NCBI GenBank assembly: GCA_018340375.1
Contig: JAFFJZ010000004.1
Coordinates: forward strand, 34,942,001-35,006,000
From: Gonatopus flavifemur
Taxonomy: Eukaryota > Arthropoda > Insecta > Hymenoptera > Dryinidae
Direction of reading: 5' to 3'
DNA: 64,000 nt
Below are positions 1-12,037 of this stretch, piece by piece; the stretch's first letter is position 1, and each line of letters begins with the position of its first letter. The translations under genes and the position numbers were made by a program. The notes under the pieces were generated by a model. That model made no database searches, was not told the origin of the DNA, and saw nothing but the letters and a program-made list of their open reading frames with translations.

Positions 1-405
1 TGCGACTGGAAGTTCATGATGGATTTATGAAATTATTTGATTTGGTTGACAGATGTGAGGTTAAGTTATTGAAATCAAAACATAAATGTGAATAATTAGG
101 TTTATCATTAAGAGACAAAAAAGTGAATTATTTTAGTGAAATGTGCGGTCGTTCTTTAGTCATTGATCAGGATACATATCAAAAACATTCATTATTGAGT
201 CAAAAAGAAATGATTGAATCAGTTATAGTTGTTGTAAAACGATAGAAATCATAACTTGTGGGTTCAGTGACAATGATTCTAGTCAAGTACTGAAATCAAT
301 ATTTCTAAAAAAACTCAAAGGTCTAATTCATTTTGTAATAATATAAGGCATGAAGGACTCATTTGATTGAAAATATTTCAAACTAATAGAGAAATGAATT
401 CCAAA

Positions 406-1841
406 AACTTGAATTATTCACTTGGAGCACATCGGATGGTTCCACTCTCCAAGTTGAAGAGTACTGTTGAAGTTGGAATTTGGAAATTGCCGGAAAAATT
501 CTTATTGTGTCCCGTGAATTTCTCGTTAGGGTGGTGATATACTAATGGGAAGAGTTTGAGGGTTGGGTGGAATCTATATTGATCAGAAAAATCCAAATCG
601 TGTTGAAAAAATTAGAACATCTGCCAACTTTGCTTGCGTGTTGTGGGTAAGGAGTCAAATGTTCTTTATCAAACCAAATTGAGGTAATAAGAGACACATA
701 TAAAAATGAGTGAATTTAAGTGGATATGAAGTGAAACAGGAGAAAGTATCAATTGAAATTCATTGTTTACCATGAAAATGTTAAAAAATAAGGAAAGACC
801 ATAGGGGATCCAACTTGTCTTCCAATATATTTGTTCCAACAATTTTATATGATGTTTCTACAAATACATGTTATTTCATACCAATATTAGGGTCCCAGAT
901 AGAAAAGCATGCTCTGAATGTTTTGTAACATAACGTGCCGTAAACATACTATCATGAACTCCGCTCAGCTTGCAATGATGCATAGAATGTAAACATTATG
1001 TTTCAATTATGGTGCCATCACCTCGTTTTGCTACCAATAACAATGCTTTATGCGGAAACACCTTGGCGCCATGATGCGAACATTTCTTGGCGTGCATGTC
1101 ACCATTATGATGGCATTATGGAGACATTTTTCTATCTGGGGTGATGCTTAGAAATGAAAGTTGAATATTCTTATGAGCCACCCTCCCATTTTAATCTATC
1201 TCATAAAAGAAACATAAGAGAATTTTTTCAAATTTTTTGAATGATTTTTAGGAGTCGCTACCAGGCATTGAAATTTGAAAGATTTCCTCAAAAAGTGAGA
1301 TTTCAATAATTTTGGATGTTTGATATGATTCAAATATTTCTGAATCTGCGAAATCAATCAACATTGATCTTTTAACATCGAAAAATAATGTAACATTGAT
1401 GTGATCAATGTTTTAATTTTTTCTATAAAAAAGATATTGTAATATTTTGATATCAAATGAAAACAATTATTTAAATGATATCAAATTGAAAATGGTGTAT
1501 TATATCCAAACTTCAGGGTGATAGCATAACATTTTCATTGGTAGAACAACGACCAATCAGGTTTCAGCAATATCGATGTTCGCGATGTTGAAGATCGAAA
1601 CCAGTACATCGAATGATCCATCGATGTGTCAGTGAGCGCAATTGTTTAGTTCTCTTAACCTCTTCATGTGTTTTCAGTTGAGAGATTTGCAAATTTAGTG
1701 TGAGATTTGCTTAAATTCAGTGTTTTTCAATGGTAAGCTGAATATAATGTCCAATATAACAAACCATGAAATTATTATTTGCTAATGGAATTTTATTGAT
1801 AAATGTTATAGGCATATGAATATAGGTCTAGGTTAGAATTC
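406..1841. other. Non-coding 5' region of the hAT-like element
   Basis: AT-rich sequence between the left inverted end and the transposase start. Apart from the small foldback element at 894-1140 I see no gene. Stretches such as 1300-1500 are low-complexity runs of A/T. Confidence 0.5.
894..1140. mobile_element. 247-bp MITE, TIR CCCAGATAGAAA, 2-bp duplication GT
   Basis: The sequence starts CCCAGATAGAAA and ends TTTCTATCTGGG. It is flanked by GT on both sides (892-893 and 1141-1142). It has no coding potential. The CCC...GGG ends with a 2-bp duplication match the style of the elements at 31921-33068 and 56592-56845. Confidence 0.6.
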
Positions 1842-4150
1842 ATGATGACGGCAAATAGAAGCTCTCTAGTTTGTATTCGAAAAAAAACTGAAATATGGCT
1901 GGTTGGGCAGATTTCTGAAACATTTTGTCTTATTAAATTACCTTCCAAACGAGAAGTACTCTCAGTATTTATTCATTACAAAAAAGCAATGAATCAAACG
2001 GTTCGTGAAGCTGCTCATTCGACTTCTAAAGATATATTGGAAATTTGAGATAAGGCTAGGATACCTTCGAAACAACAAAAAAATATTATAGAAAAAATAG
2101 ATGATAATTTTGAGGATCCTTCAACATCAAAATGAGAAAAGATATTGGACACAGGATTGAAGAAAAGAGGAAAAAGAAAGGTGCTCAACGAAGAATTAGC
2201 TACAAACCTGGACGTTGCAAAAATTAGTGATAGAAAAGCAGCAATTGTTCTCACATCAGCTTTGAATCAGCTTGGCTGCGACCCTGCAAAATATAATGTA
2301 AACTTTTCTTCTATACGTCGACAAAGAATTGAATGCAGACAAAATATGGCAGAAAACATAAAAAAACAGTTCTCACCAGATGTACCATTAACTGTGTACT
2401 GGGACGGAAAGATGTTGGAAGATATAACAGGCCATGAAGTAGTTGACCGCCTTCCAGTTTTAGTTTCAGGGAGAGAAGTGGATCAGCTCATATCCATTCC
2501 AAAACTTGAATCTGGAGAGGGTGGAAATATAGCTTCAGCAGTTCATGAATGTCTTCTTTTTTGGGGCATAACTGATCATGTAAAGAGTATGTGCTTTGAT
2601 ACTACTTCAGCTAATACTGGGCTTCGAAAGGGCGCTTGTTCACTACTTGAACAAAAAATGGACAAGGAAATGCTTTGGCTAGCGTGTCGGCATCACATTT
2701 TAGAAATTATGCTGGAATCTGTTGTTCAAAACGAAATTGGCCCTTCTTCTGGACCAGATAATTTATTATTCAAGAGATTCCGAAAAAACTGGCCTATTCT
2801 CAACAAAAAAGAATACCAATCTATTGAAACTGATCTACAAGCTTCAGAGAAGATTCAGAATTATAAAGATGAAATTATCACTTTCTCCCAAAAACAACTG
2901 GTATTCTTGTCGTATGCGGTCTACCTAGGTCCTTGGATTGTCGTATGCGGTCTACCGGGGTAGTCTTCTTGTTTGGGGTCTACCCTGAGCAGAGTGCATA
3001 CGATAAGGGTAAGGATTGTATTATGCGGTCTACCCCGGTGGGTGGGAAACGATTTCGATAAACTGCAGCATGCGTAATGAAGAGCAGTTCGAGTGCAGGT
3101 AAAAATGCAGAGAAATAACAGTCTGGTACTTATGTTGAAACACCGAAACTTGCTGAAATTTGAGTGGAGCAGGAGAATGAGAGGAATAGTGAAAAGAAAA
3201 TGTTCCACAGAAATGAAAATAAATGAAAGAGAAAGAGAGAAAGAATAACGTTATCTACGACCTGAATGGCAGCACATTGTACATTGAAGTATTGGTACAA
3301 GAAGTACCTGGAATCCCACGACGTTATGAATGAAACAGTAAATATGTAGGAAACGTACGCGCGTGTATTCAATGAATTTTCGACAACTACGTGTATGTGC
3401 GTATGTGTACGTGTGAAGAATTTTCATCACAAACCGTTAGTCTCTTTTGAATGAAGTGAGAGTCAGGTATCAGTTCGGTTGTGAATTATAGCAGTCGTGT
3501 TTGGAATACGTGTCCAGTAGCCGATGAAATGTGTCCAGTAGTTTTCATTCCAGTTCCTGCAGTTCGTTTTCTGTACTACTTGCCTGCTTCTTTTCCTATG
3601 CTTTGCCGCTTTCTCACGGTAGACCCCATACAACAGTCGTTACGGAAGCACCTTGCGGTCTGCCTAGGTAGACCCCATACTGCAACCGTCACCGTTGTCG
3701 TATGCACTCTACTTAGGGTAGACCTCATACAAGAAGCATATAGTAAGCACCTTGCGGTTTACTCCGGTAGACCACCAGTCTCCGGTAGACCGCATACGAC
3801 AAGAATACCAAACAACTCGATGATTTCCAGCCAAGAGATGACTACAAAGAACTTTTGAATCTTGGCATAATTTTTTTTGGAAGGAATCTCCAAAAAAGGA
3901 ATATCATTCAGGATGCCTGCAGGTCTTCACTGTGCTCGATGGATGGCAAAATCAATTTATTCCCTCAAAATATTTTTATTTAGAGAGCAATTTCGATTAA
4001 CGAAGGCTGAAGAAAGGGGACTGCGTGAAATTTGCATCTTTACAGTTATGATTTATATCAAATTTTGGTTTCAAGCTCCATCAGCATGTTCGGCACCAAG
4101 GAATGATTTGGAACTCCTAAAAGAGTTGAAAAAATATGAGGAGATGTCCT
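1842..4150 (+). pseudogene. hAT-like transposase, broken
   Basis: One frame can be followed from ATG 1842 (MMTANRSSLVC) through 2963. It is interrupted by TGA at 2046-2048 (probably a former Trp codon) and TGA at 2133-2135. It carries motifs of a widespread insect RNase-H-like transposase family: TVYWDGK, MCFDTTSANTG, WLACRHHILE, GPSSGPD. The frame is split by the 910-bp insertion 2900-3809 and resumes at AAACAACTC (3810) with QPRDDYKELLNLGIIF. A one-base slip in the T8 run near 3871-3878 then shifts the frame, and the C-terminal part (HCARWMAKSIYSLKIFLFRE, GLREICIF, SAPRNDLELLKEL) is read in the next frame to about 4140. After that the sequence passes into AAGATATCTT-type repeats. Two nonsense codons, one insertion and one frameshift make it dead. 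Family placement as hAT-like comes from memory of related insect proteins. Confidence 0.75.
2900..3809. mobile_element. 910-bp non-autonomous element, 26-bp perfect TIR, 8-bp TSD
   Basis: The left end GGTATTCTTGTCGTATG... and the right end ...CATACGACAAGAATACC are perfect inverted copies over 26 bp. The 8-bp AAACAACT stands on both sides (2892-2899 and 3810-3817). The core TATGCGGTCTACC recurs several times near both ends, as subterminal repeats. There is no transposase inside. An 8-bp duplication fits hAT or P superfamily mobilisation. The insertion sits between codons of the hAT-like transposase, and exact removal would rejoin that frame. Confidence 0.9.
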
Positions 4151-4281
4151 TTAGATATCTTTTCGAAATGTCTTCCAGATGTCTTTCAAAAGATATCTTC
4201 AAGATGTCTTCTTGATATGTCTTGTAGATGTCTTTCAAAAGATATCTTCAAGATATCTTGAAGATGTTCATGTTTATTGGG
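4138..4281. repeat. AAGATATCTT/AAGATGTCTT-type palindromic repeats
   Basis: Dense array of near-palindromic decamers (AGATATCTT, AGATGTCTT, AAGATATCTTGAAG) ending in ATGTTTATTGGG. That end resembles the end of the 56592-56845 element. Probably the right part of a CCC...GGG MITE whose left end is not recognisable. Confidence 0.5.
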
Positions 4282-4617
4282 AAGTTTTAGAGATTCATTT
4301 GCCTCTATTCTTTTGAAATATTTTCAATCAAACGAGTTCTTCATGCCTCGTATTATTACCAAATGAATTAGACCTTCGAGTTTTTTTTAGAAATATTGAT
4401 TTCCGTACTTAAGTAGAATCATTGTCAACGAACCCACAAATTATGATTTCTACCATTTCACAACAACTATAACTGATTCAATAATTTCTTTTGGAATCAA
4501 TAATAAATGTTTTTGATATGTATTGTGAAACAATGACTAAAGAACGACCGCGAATTTCATTAAAATAATTCACATTTGTGTTTTGATGTCAATAACCTAA
4601 CCTCACATCTGTCAACC

Positions 4618-5695
4618 GAGTTGCGTTAGTTAGTTGACTTTCATTGTAATCACAAACATCATACATAAAAAACAACCGAGTTGCAATTTTCACACAGGTT
4701 GATAAAATCTATCAATCTATTGATTGTCATGTTCAACCGATAGATCATTGAATCAGATGAGCACGTCATTTGTATTGATCTTCTTTTATACTTTACACAG
4801 TTGTGCTAGTTTTAGCTTAGGTCGTTAAAGTGTTAGGATATTAGGCAGCGTAGCATTACGTAAAATAATCATAGGTGGGTTGGGTTGTAGGTAGGGTTCG
4901 ATTCCTGTCGAGGTTCAATATTTCCGCTCGATAAGATTGGAATGAAGTGAACGTGGTGAAATTGATAACACTATTCCGAAATATGATTCCGCTCAACATG
5001 TAATTTTTTTTACCCTTGAAAACATTTTGAACAAAAGCGTAGATATTTTACTGAATAATCATTGTAATCATTGACATCTAATAGATGTCTTCAAGACATC
5101 TAAAAGGTGTCTTGAAGATGTCTCAAATATATCTTGATCGACGTGTGTAAAAGATATCTTTTGCAAGACATCTTTGAGATGTCTAAAACTTGTTGAAATT
5201 TGTTGCATAAGACATCTTTTAGATGTCGAAAAGATATCTTTACGAAAGTCTTTCAAGACATCTTCCATGATTTTAAGACATCTTTTAGATTCTAAAAGAT
5301 ATCTTTGTGCTTGTTGGGATGTTTCTTCCGCTTTTACCGTTTTCTGTAATTATGCTTCATTCAATTGATGAATTTTATTATCAATCTGATATACCATGTT
5401 TTTCTTCAGCAGGATATACCATGTATGTATTTTTATTCTTCTACATGTGGGAGGATATCTCTCTCAACTCGTATTTTTTATGAGTGTATAGATTCTTTGA
5501 AGGGAACTGGAAAGTCAGGCGGAATTGAAAAATATTCAATTTTATATGTAAATTTCATAAACCTCATTATTTATTGGGCCCGAGAGCTAAGCGACTATTG
5601 CCTTATTTCATATTTTATGTAGCTAAATGATGTGTTTGTTGAAAATTCTGAAATTCATTGATGGCAGTACTTTTATTGAACCAATTTGATTACAG
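4618..5695. other. Intergenic, with SINE-like and repeat segments
   Basis: No gene seen. About 4796-4960 contains TTAGG-like words and a B-box-like GGTTCGATTCC, and resembles 59380-59480 (possible SINE). 5068-5320 is another array of AAGACATCTT / AAGATATCTT decamers. Confidence 0.4.
5068..5320. repeat. AAGACATCTT-type decamer array
   Basis: At least eight near-palindromic decamers (AGATGTCTT, AAGACATCTT, AAGATATCTT) in both orientations within 250 bp, ending near CTTGTTGGG. It belongs to the same repeat style as 4138-4281, 31921-33068 and 56592-56845. Confidence 0.55.
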
Positions 5696-5804
5696 ATGAT
5701 ATTGAAAAATTGAAAGCCATCACCTCAAATGAGGATAGAACAGGAAGTGTTGAAGATAAAGTTTCTTCCAAATCATTGGAAGGGAACGAAGGTATACATT
5801 TCAC

Positions 5805-6310
5805 TACCCGAAGAGAACATGAAGCTTCAGCGAACGTTCAGATTAGATGTGTATAGATCGGGCCGAAGGTTCATTAGAGCTAACTTTCAGATTCACAAAC
5901 GTTTGACAAAGGTTCTACGGATGTTGAAATTTCCGCCTCGAAATACGTTCAGGAAACATAGATGGAACATTCGCTGAAGGTTCATCGAAGGTTTGACGAA
6001 GTTTCACAACAATATCTATACTTATATTAATTCTGATCAATTTATATGAGAAATAAATCAATTACAAACATAAATTATTATAAATTAATCTAAGTATAGA
6101 TATTTTTGTGAAGTTTCCTCAAACCTTCGATGAACCTTCAATGAACGTTCCATCTGTGTTTCCTGAAAGTATTTTGACGCGGACATTTCAACGTTCGTAG
6201 TACCTTTGACAAACGTTTGTGAATCTAAAAGTTAGCTTTCATGAACCTTCGATCCGATCTATACAGATCTAATCTGAACGTCCGCTGAAGCTTCATGTTC
6301 TCTTCGGGTA
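5805..6310. mobile_element. 506-bp hairpin element in an intron of the Crypton-like gene
   Basis: The left half (TACCCGAAGAGAACATGAAG...) and the right half (...CTTCATGTTCTCTTCGGGTA) are inverted copies over about 230 bp each. They meet around an AT-rich centre near 6050. The element lies wholly between the exons ending at 5791 and starting at 6359, so it does not break the coding sequence. No protein is encoded; the open stretch across 5729-5977 is a by-product of the repeat. Confidence 0.75.
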
Positions 6311-6472
6311 ATTTAGACATTCAGTAGACATTCTGAAAGATTATTCGTGTTCAATCAGATATATCATTGGATAACATCAAATCCACAAATAATAGAGACC
6401 CGGAGAAAATTGCAAGTCCGAATGCATCAACGATTGACAAGACTGCAAGTGACTCTTACGAAGACACTCATG

Positions 6473-8264
6473 GTATCCTACTTTTATATCTCGAAGAATA
6501 ATTCCAATTATAGATTCGTTTGTGTAAATATTTTATCAAGTGTTTAACTCAATCAGTGTTAATACCTATAGAGTTCAATGATTCAAATTGATTCGAATTG
6601 CTATTGTAATAAGACAGCTCATAATTGAAAACTGCTACGTCACTAATTCTTCAGGGATTTCCAATGATGAATTTATGAAGATGTTGTTCGGCATTTCTTG
6701 TTATTCACAACATTGAACTTCTAAGCATATCGAGTGAGATTCATTGCAATGAAATGGTAGTATAAATAGAGTATGAAATTGTACACGAGCTGATAAATCA
6801 CAAATGTTCAAGTAGTTGAATTTTAAATCGTTCCATGAATGCGTCTGTAACCAAATAAGGTAGATGACCCCATTTATGAACGCGACCCCTTTAATGAACG
6901 TTTTGGTTTTTGATTCATAGTACTTTTCATTTAGTGCTTTAATGTCATCCAAGCATGACTGACTGGATATTAAATCAACCGCTGTTATGTAAATAAATTC
7001 AGAATAATATGTCATAGGAAAGATATAATAAATAAACGATTGTTCGCTAATGGGGGTTAAGGTGTTCATTAATGGAGCCGGTCACCTTACAAAAATACTG
7101 AAATGCACACATCTTTAGTTCTTCTAATTGCATGTGTGATTGTTACTTCAATGTTAAATTTGTTTTGAAAAGAATTCAACCTTCTGTGACATGGCGTATT
7201 CCTATTCCTTTGCATTCATTTATTACTGAAAAACGCTCTTGGTCATTGGTCTTGTAGAGTGACTCCATACTTAGTTATATATTTTCATCTAATTTTATTG
7301 ATATTATCTAAAAGAATTATTTCATCCATAGATTTCTGTATGGCAATGGTTTATCAAGCTGTTATTTGATGAATTCTCATTTATATCGAACTTGAAAATG
7401 ATTGATATTCATTCAACCGTAGTTGTTAAACAAATTCCTCACAACTGAAGACGTGTTCTATCGTTATCGACCTTGCAAAGTTTTCTTCGTTTCTAAATAT
7501 GATTCCCAGCAATTCTAGCTATACACAAAAGTCTATTTTGATATTGATAATTGTTGAACTTAGGTGGAAGTAATGATGGAAAATATAAAACCAAGATTGA
7601 GTATTTGTTAGTTGCGAAGTGTTGCTTCTGTGAAATGCGTATAAGTCAAATATGCAAGTTCTCAACGAATGTGAAAACAATTTAGTTTCGGCAGATAGGA
7701 TATTTATGAGCATTCGATTTATGTACAACTTGATAATAGATCTATATAATTGCCTCAGACTATTATTGCCATCGAACCGATCATCCATTTTGCATACCGA
7801 CTTCGATCTATTCATGAAGAATTCTTTATGAATTAATCACGGTATTCTGAAATAACTCCTGTTATGACAATTCAGGAAGAATTCTTCAAGAACTGTTGAG
7901 AATTCTCAAAGAACCCTTCCAGAACTGTCATAACGAGAATTTATTCGGAACATGCTTGTTCTATCTGGAATAATAAGACACACTCTTGTTTCAACATTCA
8001 GTGATGATGTCAAGCATTCCTGAAAAAATTCAACACGCGAATCATGCGAAGTCAAGGACCTTATCTGATGATGAGTGCACGAGGAAAAATTGGTATTTCT
8101 ATCCCATATAGTTGCTTTTTCATATTGTTGCGAATAAAAAAAAAATCAGGAAATTCGGGTAAACGTAAATGTTTCGTGGGGAAAAATCGTCTATGATTAT
8201 GCATGATTTTTCTCCCCGAAAAGATACTGAACTGTATTGTTTCATTGAACTTATTCCGTTCTAG
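6473..8264. other. Intronic/intergenic sequence, nothing coding recognised
   Basis: AT-rich DNA between two exons of the Crypton-like gene. A short fold of AAGAATTCTT-type words lies at 7855-7930 (TGTTATGACAATTC... paired with ...GAACTGTCATAAC). The longest open stretch (6701-7069, minus) has no recognisable motif. Confidence 0.4.
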
Positions 8265-9286
8265 ATGATCTTAACAAATTGGATGCCATCATTCCAAAAA
8301 GAATTGAATCCGAAATTTTTAAAGATGCAAGCATTTTCAAGTCGGTTGAAACTAATGAAGAAGATCATAGTGCGTCGGTAGATAACACTATATCTGAATC
8401 TCAACCGCAGCAAAGAAGATCAAGAGGAGTATTCTGGTCGTCTGCAAACGAAATGAAAAAATTACGGTCTTTCTTGGATGAGAGAATGAAAACTAGGAAA
8501 CACGAGTTAAGAGCCTCTTTTTCTATTGACATGTGGCGCGAATTGGAAGAAGTTACTCTCATCAAAATCGAAGTATTCAATTGGCGGCGTGCAGATGACC
8601 TTAAACATGCGAGGATATCGGATTTTGAAAATTTTGAGTCAAGAATGCGAACACGTGCCCGGACACGTATAATGCGTTGTCACAAAGAGCGAAGAATATA
8701 GTAAATGAATATGTTCGTTTCACTATCATGGGCAAAAGATCTAGCAAAATGCGAGTTATCTTAGATAGTAAAATGTTGGATGCAGTTCAGTTGTTCCTGG
8801 ATTTTAGAACAAACGCCAGAGTGAATCAAAATGATCCTTACGTATTCGGTATTCCAGGAGATGACAAAACCACATATAAATTCTTACGAGCATCCGATCT
8901 GATGGAGAAATTTTCAACCATATGCGGAGTAAAGTTGCCCGAAACCTTACGTGACCTCACAGTTGGGTCGCGTGCGCGTGCGATCAGTAATATACATTAA
9001 CCCTGCGCAGATTATGCATAGAATGGTAGCCCATGTATGTAATGACGGCTGTACCGGAATCGGTACACTGGAACGTTGATGACGGTCCGAAATACGCAAT
9101 GATAACTGCGGGTGATAATTGAACCAATGGGACGAACCAATATCGTCGCGTTTGATAGTCGGCCGATTTCGATGCAAAGCTGTTTATTTAATGTAAGAAA
9201 ATTATGAGACAATGAGCGATCAAAGGAGCATTCAAAATGTCGGATGTATAACCCTTGGTGTGCATACTTCCGTAGCGAATCATCAA

Positions 9287-9499
9287 GTGCACATGGGGTC
9301 AATTTGACCCCCAGCTATTTTCATTATCGGATATCTGAATAATAATATACTTTTGTCGGGAAACTGGTTGATTGTTTCGTGATATTCCAAGGGAAAAAAA
9401 TTCTTTGCCCCTGACGAACATGCTTGAAGTTGAAGTCACATAAAGGAAGAATACCCAAGTCAGATTGAAATTTTGGGGTCAAAATGACCCCATGTGCAC
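9287..9499. mobile_element. 213-bp MITE-like element, ends GTGCACATGGGGTC
   Basis: Starts GTGCACATGGGGTC and ends GACCCCATGTGCAC. Just inside each end is a second small palindrome (GGGGTCAATTTGACCCC and GGGGTCAAAATGACCCC). The matching copy in the right arm is 27069-27281. No coding potential. Confidence 0.6.
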
Positions 9500-9513
9500 A
9501 CTAAAGGATAAAT

Positions 9514-10201
9514 ATTGTCCCAACAAAGAATGAATCATATCTAGAAAAATCCAATCAGATCCAACAAGATCTAATTATGTATAGTTACATCTCGTTGGAT
9601 TAAAAAATAGAAAGAAACTACTGTAACTACTTAGATCTAATTAGATCTCTCGCATTTCATGTTTTTGGATCCAATAAGATATAATTGAATCCAATCCATC
9701 TTCTTAGACCTCTTTAAATACCTTAAAGTCTGTTGAATATCTAATGAATCTCTTTATGAGCATTTCTTTCCTTTTGCTTATGAAGAATGAGTTTATGGCT
9801 CAATGGCAAATCCCTAGTTTCGAAGCTGAGAAAACCCAAGTTCAAATCCAACCACTTATTGTCCCAACAAAGAATGAATCATATCTAGAAAAATCCAATC
9901 AGATCCAACAAGATCTAATTATGTATAGTTACATCTCGTTGGATTAAAAAATAGAAAGAAACTACTGTAACTACTTAGATCTAATCAGATCTCTCGCATT
10001 TCATGTTTTTGGATCCAATAAGATACAATTAAATCCAATCCATCTTCTTAGACCTCTTTAAATACCTTAAAGTCTGTTGAATATCTAATGAATCTCTTTA
10101 TGAGCATTTCTTTCCTTTTGCTTATGAAGAATGAGTTTATGGCTCAATGGCAAATCCCTAGTTTCGAAGCTGAGAAAACCCAAGTTCAAATCCAACCTCT
10201 G
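9514..10201. repeat. Tandem duplication, 2 x 344 bp, left arm only
   Basis: The words from ATTGTCCCAACAAAG recur at 9514 and 9858 with only a few differences. The right arm has a single copy (about 26711-27055), so this is a left-arm-specific duplication made after the arms formed. Each unit ends with a degenerate tRNA-like head (A-box-like TGGCTCAATGG and B-box-like AGTTCAAATCC, near 9795-9852 and 10139-10196). Confidence 0.85.
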
Positions 10202-10587
10202 AATTTATTTTTTTCTGATCTTCATGCGTTTATTATGAATATTTTCATATGAAATTATATTCATCTATCAATCCTCATATTACAATCTATTTAATAGAGA
10301 TTCATAACGAACCGTGAACACATGTTCATGAGATTTTATACGTATGTTATGAATATTCTGTTGAAAATTGCATAGTTTCCTATGATAAAACAATCCTTCC
10401 ACGGTTGGCTACATGACTCCACCCAGGGCAGATAACCGATACCACAGAATAGTTCAGAAAGAGTTCCCAAGGAGTTCAATTGGGATACAAACAATTCGTT
10501 CCGAGTTTCTGTGCTGTTTGAGAATGCAGGTCCTGATTACACAATTTTTGAATTTGATGAAGTTTGTATCATAAAAAAAACATGTAT

Positions 10588-10592
10588 ATATA

Positions 10593-10623
<31 letters not shown>
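10588..10623. repeat. (TA)n microsatellite, left arm
   Basis: A run of TA dinucleotides. The matching run in the right arm lies near 26288-26318. Confidence 0.9.
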
Positions 10624-10627
<4 letters not shown>

Positions 10628-11574
10628 ATGAGAATGAAAACGCAATAATGGAGCTTAAATAATTATTTATTATTGTTCTCATTTTATAAATTTTCTTTAG
10701 ATAAAAAAAATTTATCTAACAATATAAAATGACCAAATTAAGACCAGTAAGTATACAATTGACCAAAGTGGGAGAAATGGATAGGTGTATAAGAAGATCC
10801 ACGACAATAATGAATCAAATGAATGACAATGCCAAAGAATCCGAAAAGATCAGTGAGTGAATTAAAATATATATCTAATAACAGACAATGTTCAAAGATC
10901 GAGAGAACCGGAGCATAAAGAAGTGGGAGAGAGGAAAAATCAAATTTTGCGCGAACTTTTTTCAGAAGGTACGTAATTAATACAAATTTCAATCTAATAA
11001 TACTAAATTACGTACTTAGGATTGCGCATTGCCGCGAATTTCGAATTTTCGAATGAATCAGATCGCATGAAAGCGGGGAAATGAAATTATAAAATTTATT
11101 TACGTTTGGAGGTTGGAATTTTACAATTTTATTTTTTGACTTTCAGAGATCATTGGAAATTTGTATTAATTATGTACCTTCTGAAAAAAGTTCGTGCAAA
11201 ATTTGACTTGTTCCCCAGCTGTTCATGCTCGAGTGTCCTTAATAACAAAGCACATATGAGAATTGAAATAACGTTGGAATTATCAAAATATTACTGAACA
11301 CAAGAATTTATAATTATTCTATACTCTTCATTCTTTTTCCATCACATCTTGCCTCATTTTTCTACCACCTTCTCGGTCACTGGCACATGCAAACCACTTT
11401 CCAGTTGCGACTTCTATTGAAGCGGACGTTGTCCCAGGAAAATGAGTAGTAAGAACGTCTGTAAATTAAACAATTAATATCTTGTTTAACATATCATGGA
11501 ATTATTAGGATGGGAGCTTTCGTTAGTGTTTTACTATATTGAAAATTCATTCGTTTTGCGGATTTTCTTCAAAG

Positions 11575-11800
11575 TTACTATACCGCACTGTTCTGGCTGT
11601 CGCATGGGAATCAGCTACTTTACGCACGCAACCCACGCTTCGATTCTCGAAGCCTGTCCGTCGTGCGCAAAGTGGCTGATTTCTACACGGCAGAGAGAAC
11701 AGTGCGATGAAGTAATAAGAATGCGATGAAGAAACTTTACCGCACTTTTCTCATTTTATCGCACTGTTCTCTCTGTCGTGTGAAAATCAGCCCCTCAACG
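11575..11800. mobile_element. Foldback element with TCGCACTGTTCTCTCTGTCG ends
   Basis: Inverted words CGCACTGTTCT...TGTCG and CGGCAGAGAGAACAGTGCG occur several times around 11585-11790. They are copied in the right arm at about 25112-25337. No coding potential. Confidence 0.45.
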
Positions 11801-12037
11801 TACATAACATCAGCTTCTTCAAAATCTAAGCCCACAAACGTACAAACCTGATGCATAAGGCCATAAGAGCTTATGCAGCCAATCTTAGTAAAACCATAAC
11901 GCGTTATGCGTTATATTTTATGATTATGCGAGTGTGTGCTTAGGCCTACAATCGACCTTCACGGACATGATTAGGGAAAATAGTATGTAGAACTCGAGCG
12001 CATGGGTGATTCCCTCACTCGCGAGATTTGCTGGCTT

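Larger units (their letters stand above)
44..4617 (+). mobile_element. Decayed hAT-like DNA transposon with long inverted ends
   Basis: The two ends are inverted copies of each other. The left end (44-405) starts GGTTGACAGATGTGAGG, and the right end (4283-4617) ends CCTCACATCTGTCAACC, with scattered mismatches and small indels along about 0.35 kb. A transposase gene of an insect hAT-like family lies between them. I could not find a clear target-site duplication outside the ends, so the exact termini are uncertain. The gene is broken, so this copy cannot be autonomous. Confidence 0.6.
5696..8950 (+). pseudogene. Crypton-like tyrosine recombinase gene, multi-exon, truncated
   Basis: Three exon-like open stretches share the same splice phase. 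They are 5696-5791 (acceptor TTACAG, donor GGTATAC), 6359-6472 (acceptor AATCAG, donor GGTATCC) and 8265 onward (acceptor TTCTAG). Each starts by completing a GAT codon: DDIEKLKAI, DISLDNIKS and DDLNKLDAI. The last exon continues into a tyrosine-recombinase-like region. IEVFNWRRADDLKHARISDF holds the expected first catalytic Arg (family form FNRRR). After a frameshift near 8650-8675 come YVRFTIMGKRSSKMRVIL, DPYVFGIPGD and KFLRASDLMEKFSTICG, ending at LPETLR near 8945. In this family the HxxR and Tyr-containing part should follow, and it is missing. The gene is therefore cut off about 80 bp before the giant palindrome. Crypton affiliation rests on remembered family motifs. Confidence 0.6.

Noticed and set aside
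6701..7069. 122-codon open stretch on the minus strand
   Set aside because: No recognisable motif and it lies in an intron-like region.
9030..9300. Outer palindrome edge as a transposon terminus
   Set aside because: No target duplication and no terminal motif; the right-hand repeat continues past the edge.
10454..11297. Open stretches reading FVLITYLLKKVRAKFDF on both strands and in both arms
   Set aside because: They come from a local inverted repeat (about 10940-11000 against 11150-11215), not from a protein.
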